A stretch of 64,000 nt of DNA from Streptosporangiaceae bacterium (GTDB taxonomy: Bacteria > Actinomycetota > Actinomycetes > Streptosporangiales > Streptosporangiaceae). The stretch spans positions 1 to 64,000 of the forward strand of contig JAOPYK010000219.1 of NCBI GenBank assembly GCA_025964695.1, given 5' to 3'. Position numbers and translations under genes: made by a program. Under the pieces are notes generated by a model, which was not told where the DNA came from, did not search any database, and saw only the letters and a program-made list of their open reading frames with translations. The stretch's first letter is position 1. Every line of letters starts with the position of its first letter. Shown here in pieces: positions 8,364 through 16,705 of this stretch.

Positions 8364-8404
8364 ATGTCTACGCGAGCGTAGTATTCCTACGCGTATGTAG
8401 ACAT
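8364..8404. promoter_or_regulatory. Nested inverted repeats in divergent promoter region
   Basis: Outer arms ATGTCTAC (8364-8371) and GTAGACAT (8397-8404) enclose inner arms GCGTAG (8376-8381) and CTACGC (8387-8392). This is likely an operator for an unlinked regulator of the ABC operon or of the ZIP gene. Confidence 0.45.
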
Positions 8405-8439
8405 GGGCGGTGAGCCGGCACCGGCCCGTTCATCCTCGG

Positions 8440-8457
8440 GATGTAGATGCCTACATC
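8440..8457. promoter_or_regulatory. Second palindrome upstream of the ABC operon
   Basis: GATGTAG (8440-8446) and CTACATC (8451-8457) are perfect 7-bp arms around ATGC. They share the CTACAT-like core with the repeat 40 bp upstream, so both may bind the same protein. Confidence 0.45.
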
Positions 8458-8573
8458 GAACGGTTCAACGACACGGGCGGGCAAGTTCCGCCTGCTGGAC
8501 GACGATCGCGGCGCGGTGGCGCCCTAGCGTTGTCGGCATCGGGGGATCCCCGCCGACCTCTGGAGGAACCCAT

Positions 8574-9503
8574 ATGATCGAAGCGCGTGGCCTGACCAAG
8601 CGCTACGGCGACAAGACCGCGGTGGACGATCTCTCGTTCACCGTCCGGCCCGGCATCGTTACCGGCTTTCTGGGGCCGAACGGCGCCGGGAAATCCACCA
8701 CCATGCGCATGATCCTCGGCCTGGACCGGCCGTCGGCCGGCGCGGTCACGGTCAACGGTCACCGCTACGCCGACCACTCCGCGCCCCTGCACCAGGTGGG
8801 CGCGCTGCTGGAGGCCAAGGCGATCCACACCGGCCGTACCGCGCACAACCATCTGCTCGCGCTGGCGGCCACCACCGGCATCCCGCGCACCCGGGTCGAG
8901 GAGGTCATCGACCTGGTCGGTCTCCGGGGCGTCGCGCGCAAGCGGGCCGGCGGCTTCTCGCTGGGCATGGGGCAGCGCCTGGGCATCGCCTCGGCATTGC
9001 TGGGCGACCCGAAGACGTTGCTGCTGGACGAGCCGGTCAACGGACTGGACCCCGAGGGGATCCTGTGGATCCGTAACCTCCTCAAGGAGCTGGCCGGCGA
9101 AGGGCGGACCGTCTTCGTGTCCTCCCACCTGATGAGTGAGATGGCGCAGACCGCCGAGCACCTCATCGTCATCGGCCGGGGACGGCTGATCGCCGACACC
9201 ACGGTGGAGGAGTTCATCCAGCGCGCGTCCAGCAACACCGTCAGAGTCCGGTCACCGCAGGCCACCGAGCTGCGCGACCTGCTCCTCGGCCCCGACGTGG
9301 CCGTGGTGAGCAGCGAGGCCGGGACACTCGAGGTCACCGGCCTGTCCAGCGATCAGATCGGCCAGACGGCCGCCGACCACGGGGTGACCTTGTACGAGCT
9401 CGCGCCCCGGCAGGCGTCCCTGGAGGAGGCCTTCATGGAGCTCACCAGTGACTCCGTGGAGTACCGCGCACCGGCCCGACCGGAAGAGAGGACCGCGGTA
9501 TGA
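8574..9503 (+). CDS. ABC transporter ATP-binding protein (ABC-2 exporter type)
   Basis: 309-aa ATPase. Walker A GPNGAGKST lies near residue 40, the signature segment FSLGMGQRLGIASALL near 130, and Walker B TLLLDEPVNGLDPEG right after. The ATG at 8574 is chosen for GGAGGA 6 nt upstream; upstream in-frame extension to 8403 has no ribosome site and encodes nothing family-like. The C-terminal accessory region resembles BcrA/DrrA-type ATPases that power lipid, peptide or drug export. It overlaps the membrane subunit by 4 nt. Substrate unknown. Confidence 0.93.
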   Translation: MIEARGLTKRYGDKTAVDDLSFTVRPGIVTGFLGPNGAGKSTTMRMILGLDRPSAGAVTVNGHRYADHSAPLHQVGALLEAKAIHTGRTAHNHLLALAATTGIPRTRVEEVIDLVGLRGVARKRAGGFSLGMGQRLGIASALLGDPKTLLLDEPVNGLDPEGILWIRNLLKELAGEGRTVFVSSHLMSEMAQTAEHLIVIGRGRLIADTTVEEFIQRASSNTVRVRSPQATELRDLLLGPDVAVVSSEAGTLEVTGLSSDQIGQTAADHGVTLYELAPRQASLEEAFMELTSDSVEYRAPARPEERTAV

Positions 9504-10318
9504 CCGCCGTCATGACACCCGCTCCCCCCGTCATGGCCGGCGCGGTGACCCAGGTCCGGGTGGTCCACTCTGAGTGGATCAAGCTCCGGACACTGCGTTC
9601 GACGTTCTTCACCCTGCTGTTCGCGGTCATCGCGATGGTGGGTCTCGGAATGCTGTTCTGCTACGTGTTCGCCAGTCAGTGGACGACCATGGAGCCGCAG
9701 CGCAAGGCCGACTTCAGCGCCGTCACCGTGCCGTTGCGCGGATACTTCCTGGCACAGCTGGCCGTCGGAGTGCTCGGCGTGCTCGTGATCAGTGGTGAGT
9801 ACTCCACCGGCATGATCCGGGCGACCCTGTCGGCGGTGCCCCGGCGCCTGCCGGTGCTGTGGGCCAAGGCCGCGGTGTTCGCGGCGGTGACACTGACGCT
9901 GATGCTGGTCTCGTCCTTCGCGGCGTTCTTCGGCGGTCAGCTGTTCCTGCGCTCACAGCACCTGCAGACCACGTTGTCGGCGCCCGGCGCGCTGCGCATC
10001 GTCACGGGCGTGGCGCTCTACCTGACGGTGGTCGGGCTGCTGGGGGTCGCGCTCGGTGCGCTCATCCGCAACACCGCCGGGGCCATCGCCGCCGTGTTCG
10101 GATTGCTGCTGGTCCTGCCCGTGCTCGGTGAGGTGCTCCCCTCGTCCTGGGGCAAGCACGTCACGCCGTACCTGCCGAGCAACGCCGGGCAGGCGCTGCT
10201 CAACGTGCACCCGGATCCCGGAGGCATGGCGCCCTGGACGGGCTTCGGGCTGTTCTGCCTGTACGCCCTCGTGGCGCTGGCCGGCGCGGCGGTCATGCTC
10301 AGGCGCAGGGACGCCTGA
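9500..10318 (+). CDS. ABC-2 type transporter permease
   Basis: 272-aa membrane partner of the preceding ATPase, joined by an ATGA overlap. It shows about six hydrophobic segments, starting with FFTLLFAVIAMVGLGMLFCY and ending with FCLYALVALAGAAVMLRRRD. The tail with cytoplasmic Arg residues is common in these subunits. The motif around GEYSTGMIRATLSAVPRR is typical of the family. It is followed after 5 nt by the histidine kinase, so transporter and two-component system form one transcript. That layout is common for exporters answering envelope stress or antimicrobial peptides. Confidence 0.9.
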   Translation: MTAVMTPAPPVMAGAVTQVRVVHSEWIKLRTLRSTFFTLLFAVIAMVGLGMLFCYVFASQWTTMEPQRKADFSAVTVPLRGYFLAQLAVGVLGVLVISGEYSTGMIRATLSAVPRRLPVLWAKAAVFAAVTLTLMLVSSFAAFFGGQLFLRSQHLQTTLSAPGALRIVTGVALYLTVVGLLGVALGALIRNTAGAIAAVFGLLLVLPVLGEVLPSSWGKHVTPYLPSNAGQALLNVHPDPGGMAPWTGFGLFCLYALVALAGAAVMLRRRDA

Positions 10319-10323
10319 GGCCG

Positions 10324-11613
10324 GTGCTGATCACGCGCACGCCGGATCCCGATGCGCTGCCGGCGCACCGGGGTTCCGACGTGCCGGGCCGACCCTGCGT
10401 GCCGGGCCCGCTGGGCGCCCTGCGCAAGTGGGTGGCCGGCCATTCGATCGCGGTGGACGCCTGTTTCGCGGCGGGGCTGCTGGCCTTCGCCGCGGTGCAC
10501 CTGCTGCGCGAGCATCCACATCACCCGGTGCTGGTGTGGGCCTTGCAGATCGGGCTGTTCCTGCCGCTGGTGTGGCGCCGCCGCGCGGCCCTGGCCGTCT
10601 TCGCGCTCGTCGTCGGGGTCGCCTTCGCCCAGTGGCTGACCGGGGTGCTGGTGCCGGCCGGGGACTTCGCGCTGCTGATCGCGCTCTACACGGTGGCGGC
10701 ACAGGCCTCGCTCCGCCACATGCTGCAGGCCGCCGCGGTGGTGGAGGTCGGAGTGGCGCTGGCCACCGGGCAGTGGGCCCCGCCCGGAGACCAGATCAGG
10801 ATGTTCGTGCTGCTGTCGGGGATGACCACGGCCGCCGCCGTCATGGGGCTGAACGTCCGCAACCGCCGTGACCGGCTGGCCTCGCTGGAGGACCGGGCCG
10901 CGCGGCTGGAGCGCGAGCGGGACCAACAGGCTCAGATCGCCGTCGCGGCCGAGCGTGCACGTATCGCCAGGGAGATGCACGACATCGTCACCCACAGCCT
11001 GTCGGTGATGGTCGCGCTCGCCGACGGCGCCTCGTACGCGATCCCGGCCTCCCCGGAGCAGGCGGCGGACGCGATCGGGAAGGCCTCCCACGTCGGCCGG
11101 CAGGCGCTGGGAGAGATGCAGCGGCTGCTCGGCGTGCTGCGCGGCGAGGTGAGCGAGACGGCGCCCGAGCTCGCCGACGACCTGACGGCGAACGGCGCCG
11201 CCGAACGCCACCCCCAGCCGGGCCTGCGCCAGCTCGACGACCTGCTCACCCAGGTGCGGGCCGCGGGCCTGCCCACCGAGCTCAAGGTCGTCGGGGAGCC
11301 GCCGCCGCTGCAGCCCGGTGCCCAGCTCGCCATCTACCGGGTCGTGCAGGAGGCCCTCACCAACACCCGCAAGCACGGCGGCCCCGGCACCACCGCACGG
11401 GTGTGCCTGAGCTACGGCGAGCGGGCGATCGACGTGGAGATCACTGACGACGGGCGCGGCCGGCCCGGACCGCAGCCGGACGGGCACGGCATCACCGGGA
11501 TGCGGGAGCGCGCGGCCCTTTACGGCGGGGAGGTCCAGGCCGGCCCGCTGCCCACGGCCGGCTGGCGGGTTCGCGCCCGGTTCGGCCCGGCCGTCCGGGT
11601 GGGCGCCGCGTGA
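10324..11613 (+). CDS. Sensor histidine kinase (NarL-type partner, HisKA_3)
   Basis: 429-aa kinase starting at GTG 10324. Several N-terminal membrane helices (about residues 40-180) are followed by a short coiled coil (SLEDRAARLERERDQQAQ). The HisKA_3 phospho-acceptor box is REMHDIVTHSLSVMVALADG. A HATPase_c domain ends with GHGITGMRERAALYGG. It should phosphorylate the response regulator encoded next, with which it overlaps by 4 nt. Linkage to the ABC-2 exporter suggests it senses the transported compound or membrane stress; the ligand is unknown. Confidence 0.93.
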   Translation: MLITRTPDPDALPAHRGSDVPGRPCVPGPLGALRKWVAGHSIAVDACFAAGLLAFAAVHLLREHPHHPVLVWALQIGLFLPLVWRRRAALAVFALVVGVAFAQWLTGVLVPAGDFALLIALYTVAAQASLRHMLQAAAVVEVGVALATGQWAPPGDQIRMFVLLSGMTTAAAVMGLNVRNRRDRLASLEDRAARLERERDQQAQIAVAAERARIAREMHDIVTHSLSVMVALADGASYAIPASPEQAADAIGKASHVGRQALGEMQRLLGVLRGEVSETAPELADDLTANGAAERHPQPGLRQLDDLLTQVRAAGLPTELKVVGEPPPLQPGAQLAIYRVVQEALTNTRKHGGPGTTARVCLSYGERAIDVEITDDGRGRPGPQPDGHGITGMRERAALYGGEVQAGPLPTAGWRVRARFGPAVRVGAA

Positions 11614-12272
11614 ACGTGCGGGTGCTGCTCGTCGACGACCAGCCGCTGCTGAGGATGGGCTTCCGCCTGGTGCTGGAGGCACAGCCCGGCCTGACCGTGG
11701 TGGGTGAGGCGGGTGACGGCCTCGAGGCCCTTCAACTGGTGGCCGAGCACTCTCCCGACGTGGTGCTGATGGATGTACGGATGCCGGGGATGGACGGCAT
11801 CGAGGCCACCCAGTACATCGCGGAACGGCATGGCGGATCGCGGGTGCTCATCCTGACCACCTTCGACCTCGACGACTACGCCTTCGCCGCGCTCCGGGCG
11901 GGGGCGGCCGGCTTCCTGCTCAAGAACGCCCAGCCCGCCGAACTCGTGGCCGGCATCCGTACCATCGCCGAAGGCGACGGGGTGGTCGCCCCGCGGATGA
12001 CCCGGCGGCTCATCGAGGCGTTCGCCCATCGGCTGCCCGACCGGTCGGGGACGACGGCCGATCCCCGCCTGGACAGGCTGACCGACCGTGAACGCCAGGT
12101 CCTCATCGAGATGGCCCGCGGATGCTCCAACGCGGAGATCGCCGGCACCCTCGGGCTGTCCGAGGCCACCATCAAGACGCACGTCAGCCGCATCCTGCCC
12201 AAACTGGGGCTGCGCGACCGCGTCCAGGCCGTCGTCCTCGCCTACCAGACCGGGCTGGTCCGCCCGGCGTGA
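11610..12272 (+). CDS. Response regulator, NarL/LuxR family
   Basis: 220-aa regulator. The receiver domain begins VRVLLVDDQPLLRMGF, with the phospho-acceptor Asp in VLMDVRMPGMDG near residue 53 and the conserved Lys in FLLKNAQPAEL. The C-terminal LuxR helix-turn-helix contains LTDRERQVLIEMARG and LSEATIKTHVSRIL. The GTG at 11610 overlaps the kinase stop. It most likely controls its own ABC-exporter operon; palindromes at 8364-8457 are candidate targets. Confidence 0.93.
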   Translation: MNVRVLLVDDQPLLRMGFRLVLEAQPGLTVVGEAGDGLEALQLVAEHSPDVVLMDVRMPGMDGIEATQYIAERHGGSRVLILTTFDLDDYAFAALRAGAAGFLLKNAQPAELVAGIRTIAEGDGVVAPRMTRRLIEAFAHRLPDRSGTTADPRLDRLTDRERQVLIEMARGCSNAEIAGTLGLSEATIKTHVSRILPKLGLRDRVQAVVLAYQTGLVRPA

Positions 12273-12343
12273 GAGCTGCCCGACAGGCTCATCCACCCGC
12301 GCGAGAGCTCCTCGACGACCAGCGCAGGAGCGATGGGGCAGGC

Positions 12344-13366
12344 TCAGGCGAGCTGCTTGGCGCCGATCGTCTTCATCATCGCCGGCCAGTATCGGTGCAT
12401 CTCGGGCTGCCAGGCCTGCCAGTTGTGCCAGCCGTCGGTGTAGACGTGCGTGGTGGCGGGGATGCCCAGTTCCTTGAGCCGCGCGATGAAGGAGATCGTC
12501 GTCGAGCCGCAGAGCACCTCCTGGAATTGCACGGACTTCTCGTGTCCGGGCTCCGGGCTGTCGTACGGTCCCGGCAGGCCGGTGGTGCCGCTCGAGATGT
12601 ACAGGTGGGTGCCGCGCAGGTTCTTCGCGAGCTCGTACGGGTCGTGCGCCTTCCAGTTCGCGGCGTCGACGCCCGGAACGCCCCAGATGCGGTAGGGGTC
12701 ACCACCGTCACCGAAGAAGGCGTTGACGAACATGGTCATGGCCGGAATTCCGGGCTGGGTCAGATGAAGGATGCCGCTGGAGGAGACCACGTAGCCGAAC
12801 ATGCCGGGATGCCGGGCCGCGTAGGTCATGGCACCCGAGGCACCGGAGGAGATGCCCATCACGGCACGCCTTTTACCGGTCGTGCCGGCCCGGTAGTTCC
12901 GCTCCATGAGCTGGAGAACCTCCTGAGTATGGAAGGTCTCCCATTTCGGGGTGCCGCCCTTACCGTAGTTCCACCAGTCGGTGTACGAGCCGTTGTCACC
13001 CTCAGGCATCACGACCATGACGTCGTAGTGGCCGGAGACCTGCTCGATGTCGGTACTGCGGGTCCAGGACACATAGGTGTCCCGGCCACCGTGGTAGGCG
13101 TAGACCACCGGCCAGGTCCGCAGGGCAGTCTGCGACCAACCTCTCGGCACCAGCACCCGGAGCTGCACGTTCTCGGCCAGAGCGGGTGAGGAAACGGTCA
13201 GATCGAAGGTCCGGTCGTCCAGTTGCTTCTCCGCGACGATCTTCGCCCCGTCGTCCGCCGCGAACAGCGCGGCACCGGCGGCCGGTGGCGCCAGGAACAG
13301 CAGCACGGACATCATCGCCGCGCCCGCAAGGCCGCTCACGGCCCGCAATAGTGAACTCCGCAGCAT
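12344..13366 (-). CDS. Secreted alpha/beta-hydrolase esterase (antigen 85 / esterase D-like)
   Basis: 340-aa secreted hydrolase. A signal peptide (LAGAAMMSVLLFLAPPAAGA) precedes the mature domain. The nucleophile elbow GISSGASGAMTYAARHPGMF carries Ser in G-x-S-x-G form. A late His is in VYTDGWHNWQAW, equivalent to the catalytic His of the antigen 85 fold. The aromatic C-terminal pattern HxWxxW also recurs in the esterase remnant near 53 kb. Mycolyl transfer is not implied: the window gives no sign of mycolic acids, so a general carboxylesterase role is more likely. The ATG at 13366 has a purine-rich stretch immediately adjacent, so the exact start is uncertain. Confidence 0.8.
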   Translation of the reverse strand: MLRSSLLRAVSGLAGAAMMSVLLFLAPPAAGAALFAADDGAKIVAEKQLDDRTFDLTVSSPALAENVQLRVLVPRGWSQTALRTWPVVYAYHGGRDTYVSWTRSTDIEQVSGHYDVMVVMPEGDNGSYTDWWNYGKGGTPKWETFHTQEVLQLMERNYRAGTTGKRRAVMGISSGASGAMTYAARHPGMFGYVVSSSGILHLTQPGIPAMTMFVNAFFGDGGDPYRIWGVPGVDAANWKAHDPYELAKNLRGTHLYISSGTTGLPGPYDSPEPGHEKSVQFQEVLCGSTTISFIARLKELGIPATTHVYTDGWHNWQAWQPEMHRYWPAMMKTIGAKQLA

Positions 13367-13931
13367 CTCTCTCCGCTATCTTCCCTGCTCACGGCGGCCC
13401 CCCTGGCCGACCGCGGCACTTGTGCTCCCCATTGACCGGACCACTGGTAGACGCTATCGGAGCGAAATCCTTTTATCTGTCGAGGAGATGCAACATTAAC
13501 GTCGGGCCGGACTATATAGAGTTGACAAGCGTAATTGGAAGTTGAGCTTTGGGTAACGAATACCGTTGTTCATATAAGATTGGCCGTCACCGTCCGTAGC
13601 GTTCACCCGGGATGCCGGCGGTACGCGTCACCGGAACGTCCGGAGGGACGCCCAGGCCCCGGGGGGCGACGGGGGCGGCCTCGTGCCGACGTGAGCGGAG
13701 CCGCCCGGAAACCGTCTTCGGGCCGCTCACGGCGGATCCGGGCGAGAGCGGGCCTCCGCAGAAACTACCTAGCGCTTGATTGTTTTTTGGCCAGAACATT
13801 CCCCTGACAGGGTCTGTTCCAATACAGTGCTCCGATCATGCGTAGGTCGCGCAGGCTGCGGCGGCCCCCGCATGACCGAGGCGCCCGGACCCACCCCGAC
13901 GGGCGCGCGGATCCGCGAGTAGGAGGTCCGG
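13367..13931. other. AT-richer intergenic region before the mce operon
   Basis: 565 nt without a convincing gene. Positions about 13440-13600 are clearly richer in A/T than the surroundings and hold promoter-like pieces such as TTGACA (13522-13527) and TAAGAT (13575-13580). No well-spaced -35/-10 pair is certain. Promoters for the esterase (minus) and the mce operon (plus) must lie here. The imperfect palindrome at 13794-13819 is the best operator candidate. Confidence 0.5.
13794..13819. promoter_or_regulatory. Candidate mce operator (imperfect palindrome)
   Basis: GAACATTCCC (13794-13803) and GGGTCTGTTC (13810-13819) are inverted over 8 of 10 positions with a 6-nt spacer. The site lies about 115 nt before the yrbEA start. 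TetR- or GntR-family repressors are known to control mce operons, but no such gene is adjacent here. Confidence 0.4.
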
Positions 13932-14786
13932 ATGGCCAGACCCTCTGCCCCCCAGAGCGGGGTGCCCCCGATGGCGGTGAACGCGGCCCGGGGGGTGTCG
14001 GCGGGCGCTGATTTCGTGCGGCAGCGGGCCGGGTCGCTGACCTATCAGACCGGCACGCTGTTCATCACCGGGATCGAGGGCTTCCGCAAGTCCTGGAACG
14101 TCCGCCGTTGGTGGGGCGAGTATGTCGAGCAGTGCGCCTTCCTGGCCGGAGTCACCGCCCTGCCGGTGATGCTCATCGCACTGCCCCTGGGCGGGACGAT
14201 CTCACTGCAGGTGGGCCAGATCGTACGGCAGATCGGCGCCCAGTCCGGCACTGGCGCCACGGTGGTGCAGGCGATGGTGACCCAGGTGGCACCGGTGGCC
14301 GCGGCATTGCTGATCTCCGGTGCCGGCGGGTCGGCGATGGCCTCGGACATGGGCTCGCGGCGCATCCGCGACGAGCTGGACGCGATGGAGGTGCTGGGCA
14401 TCAACTCGGTGCACCGGCTGGTCACCCCCCGGCTCTGGGCCGCCAGCACCATCGGGGTGCTGCTCTGCTCGCTGATCATCTTGTCCGGCGTGGTGGGCGG
14501 CTACTTCTTCAACGTGGTGCAGCAGGGGGTCACTCCGGGCTCGTACTTCGACGGCGCCACCTCGCTGCTGCGCCTGCACGATCTGCTGGCCACCTTGTTC
14601 AAGGCCTGGATCTTCGGTTTCATCGCGGCGGCGGTGGCCTGCTGGAAGGGTATGAACTGTGATTACGGGCCGAGCGGGGTCGGCAAAGCGGTGAACCAGG
14701 CGGCGGTGATCGCGGCCATGCTGGTCTTCGCCGCCAACTATGTGATCTCGACGCTGGACTACGCCCTCTTTCCTCCCCGGATCTGA
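13932..14786 (+). CDS. yrbEA: Mce operon permease YrbE A (MlaE family)
   Basis: 284-aa integral membrane protein, one of two MlaE-like permease subunits of the Mce lipid or steroid importer. After an amphipathic N-terminal region the core reads LPVMLIALPLGGTISLQVGQ, then the family segment with ELDAMEVLGINSVHRLVTPR, and several membrane helices to the C-terminus. GTAGGAGGT lies 4-12 nt before the ATG. It is the first gene of an eight-gene operon plus an accessory gene. The ATPase (Mkl/MceG) is not in the window and is inferred elsewhere. Confidence 0.95.
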   Translation: MARPSAPQSGVPPMAVNAARGVSAGADFVRQRAGSLTYQTGTLFITGIEGFRKSWNVRRWWGEYVEQCAFLAGVTALPVMLIALPLGGTISLQVGQIVRQIGAQSGTGATVVQAMVTQVAPVAAALLISGAGGSAMASDMGSRRIRDELDAMEVLGINSVHRLVTPRLWAASTIGVLLCSLIILSGVVGGYFFNVVQQGVTPGSYFDGATSLLRLHDLLATLFKAWIFGFIAAAVACWKGMNCDYGPSGVGKAVNQAAVIAAMLVFAANYVISTLDYALFPPRI

Positions 14787-14798
14787 GAGGAGGATCTG

Positions 14799-15650
14799 AT
14801 GGTCGCCATCTCACCCGTCCGCAGGATCGGCCGCGCGGTTCGCAGCCGCGCCACCTATGGTACGGGGACGTCTGAATTCCTGATCTTCGCGGGACGGGTG
14901 TTCTACCACCTGTTCACCGACATCCTGCGCGGGAAGTACCTGAAGACGGTGCTACGGCAGGTCAGCGACATCGTGGCCGGCGTCGGCGCGGTCGTGGTCG
15001 GCCTCGGCATGGTCTTCGTGATCTTCTTCATGTCCTTCTTCACCGGCACGACTGTCGGCCTGCAGGCGGTGCCCGGGCTGCAGCGCCTGGGCGTCCAGTC
15101 GCTGGCCGGTCTCATCGCCAGCTACGCCAACGTCCGCGAGATCACGCCGATCATCGCGGGGGTGGCACTGATCTTCCAGCTGGGCGCCGCCTTCACCGCC
15201 GAGATCGGCGCGATGCGGATCTCCGAGGAGATCGACGCCCTCGAGGTCATGGGCATCAACTCGCTGTCCTATCTGGTGTGCACGCGGGTGGTGGCGACGC
15301 TGATCGCGTTGATCCCGCTCTATCTGATCGCGCTGTTCTCCAGCTTCTTCGCCACCCGGCTGATCTCGGTGCAGTTCTTCGGGGTCTCCCCCGGCATCTA
15401 TGACTACTACTTCAACCTCTATCTGCCGCCCATCGACGTCTTCTACAGCGTCGTCAAGGTGATCGTGTTCTCCTTCATCATCATGATCATCCACTGCTAC
15501 CGGGGTTTTTACGCCGTCGGTGGACCGGTGGGCGTCGGGGTCGCGACCGGCAGGGCCATCCGCGAGTCGATGGTGACGATCATCATGGTGAACCTGCTGC
15601 TGTCGTACATCTTCTGGGGACATGGCGGGACGGTGAGTCTGACCGGATGA
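14799..15650 (+). CDS. yrbEB: Mce operon permease YrbE B (MlaE family)
   Basis: 283-aa membrane protein paralogous to YrbE A and pairing with it. It contains the MlaE segment EEIDALEVMGINSLSYLV and about five hydrophobic helices, for example VSDIVAGVGAVVVGLGMVFV near the first third. AGAGGAGG lies 6 nt before the ATG. The 3' end overlaps the next gene by 4 nt. Together the two permeases would form the transmembrane channel for substrates handed on by the MceA-F ring. Confidence 0.95.
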   Translation: MVAISPVRRIGRAVRSRATYGTGTSEFLIFAGRVFYHLFTDILRGKYLKTVLRQVSDIVAGVGAVVVGLGMVFVIFFMSFFTGTTVGLQAVPGLQRLGVQSLAGLIASYANVREITPIIAGVALIFQLGAAFTAEIGAMRISEEIDALEVMGINSLSYLVCTRVVATLIALIPLYLIALFSSFFATRLISVQFFGVSPGIYDYYFNLYLPPIDVFYSVVKVIVFSFIIMIIHCYRGFYAVGGPVGVGVATGRAIRESMVTIIMVNLLLSYIFWGHGGTVSLTG

Positions 15651-16705
15651 TGAACTCAGATTTGTCACCGAGGTCGCGCCGGCTGTTCCGGCTCATCGGG
15701 GCCGGTGCGGTGGCCGCGGCGGTCGTGGCCTCCTATCTCGGGGTGCGGGCCGGGCATCCGGGATCCACCTACCTGATCGCCACCTTCGGGCGGGCCGGCC
15801 AGGGACTGGACAGCCAGTCGGATGTGAAGATCCGCGGCATCAACGTGGGCAACGTGTCCTCGGTGAAGCTGACCAAGGAGGGCAGAGTCCAGGTCAAGGT
15901 CCGCCTGAACCACGGGATCCGGGCACCGCGAAGCACGGTGGCAGCCATCGAGCCGTTGTCGGTGTTCGGCCCGAAGTTCGTGAACCTCGAGCCCGGCAGC
16001 GGTGAGAACGTCGGCCCCTACCTGGCCGATGGCGCGACCATCGGCCGGACCCAGGACCCCCAGGAACTGACCGACATCGCCGCGCCCACGTACAACCTGC
16101 TGAGCGCGGTCGATCCGCAGGATCTCGCCACCCTCCTGCAGACCTTCTCCGGCGGCCTCAACGGCCGGGGCCCGCAGCTGTCGAACACCATCGACAACGC
16201 CGCCAAGCTGCTCGATTTGTCCGCACGCAACAGCGGGAACCTGAAGACCCTGATTGCGAACGGCAGGACGCTCAGCGCCACCTTCGCGGGGCGTGGCGGC
16301 GAGATCGTGAACCTGGCCCACAACGTCAACACCCTGGCCCCGGTGCTGTCGGATGATCCCGCCCGGCTCAGCGCCCTGCTGACCCAGGGCGGCCAGGTCT
16401 CGCAGCAGGTGACCGCGATCCTGGCCTCCGACCCCCAGGGGCCCGGCACGATCATCGACCGGCTACTGCCGGCCTTGGACATCTCCTACCGGGGCAGGGC
16501 CAACACCCCGTCCCTGATCAGCGGAGTGGGCGGATTCTTCAACCAGTCCGCCGGGATCCTGCAGGTGGACGGCCCGCACGGCACCCTGCTGGGGACTGAG
16601 ACCATCCATGTCGACCTCACCAACCCGGTCTGCACCTTCGTCCTGGGGCTTTGCGGCCCCTACCCCAAGCCGCTGCCGTATCCGAAGATCGGGGGCAGGA
16701 AGTGA
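15647..16705 (+). CDS. mceA: Mce-family protein A (MlaD domain)
   Basis: 352-aa envelope protein. One N-terminal membrane anchor (LIGAGAVAAAVVASYLGV) precedes an MlaD/Mce domain starting STYLIATFGRAGQGLDSQSD (about residues 40-120), then a long helical region typical of Mce needle-like assemblies. Six such proteins normally form a hexamer bridging the cell envelope. It starts in an ATGA overlap with yrbEB and ends in a GTGA overlap with mceB. Substrate class (sterol, fatty acid, other lipid) cannot be decided from sequence. Confidence 0.93.
   Translation: MMNSDLSPRSRRLFRLIGAGAVAAAVVASYLGVRAGHPGSTYLIATFGRAGQGLDSQSDVKIRGINVGNVSSVKLTKEGRVQVKVRLNHGIRAPRSTVAAIEPLSVFGPKFVNLEPGSGENVGPYLADGATIGRTQDPQELTDIAAPTYNLLSAVDPQDLATLLQTFSGGLNGRGPQLSNTIDNAAKLLDLSARNSGNLKTLIANGRTLSATFAGRGGEIVNLAHNVNTLAPVLSDDPARLSALLTQGGQVSQQVTAILASDPQGPGTIIDRLLPALDISYRGRANTPSLISGVGGFFNQSAGILQVDGPHGTLLGTETIHVDLTNPVCTFVLGLCGPYPKPLPYPKIGGRK

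Noticed and set aside
12344-13366. Esterase as a mycolyltransferase (antigen 85)
   Set aside because: Only the fold-level motifs agree; nothing in the window points to mycolic acids.
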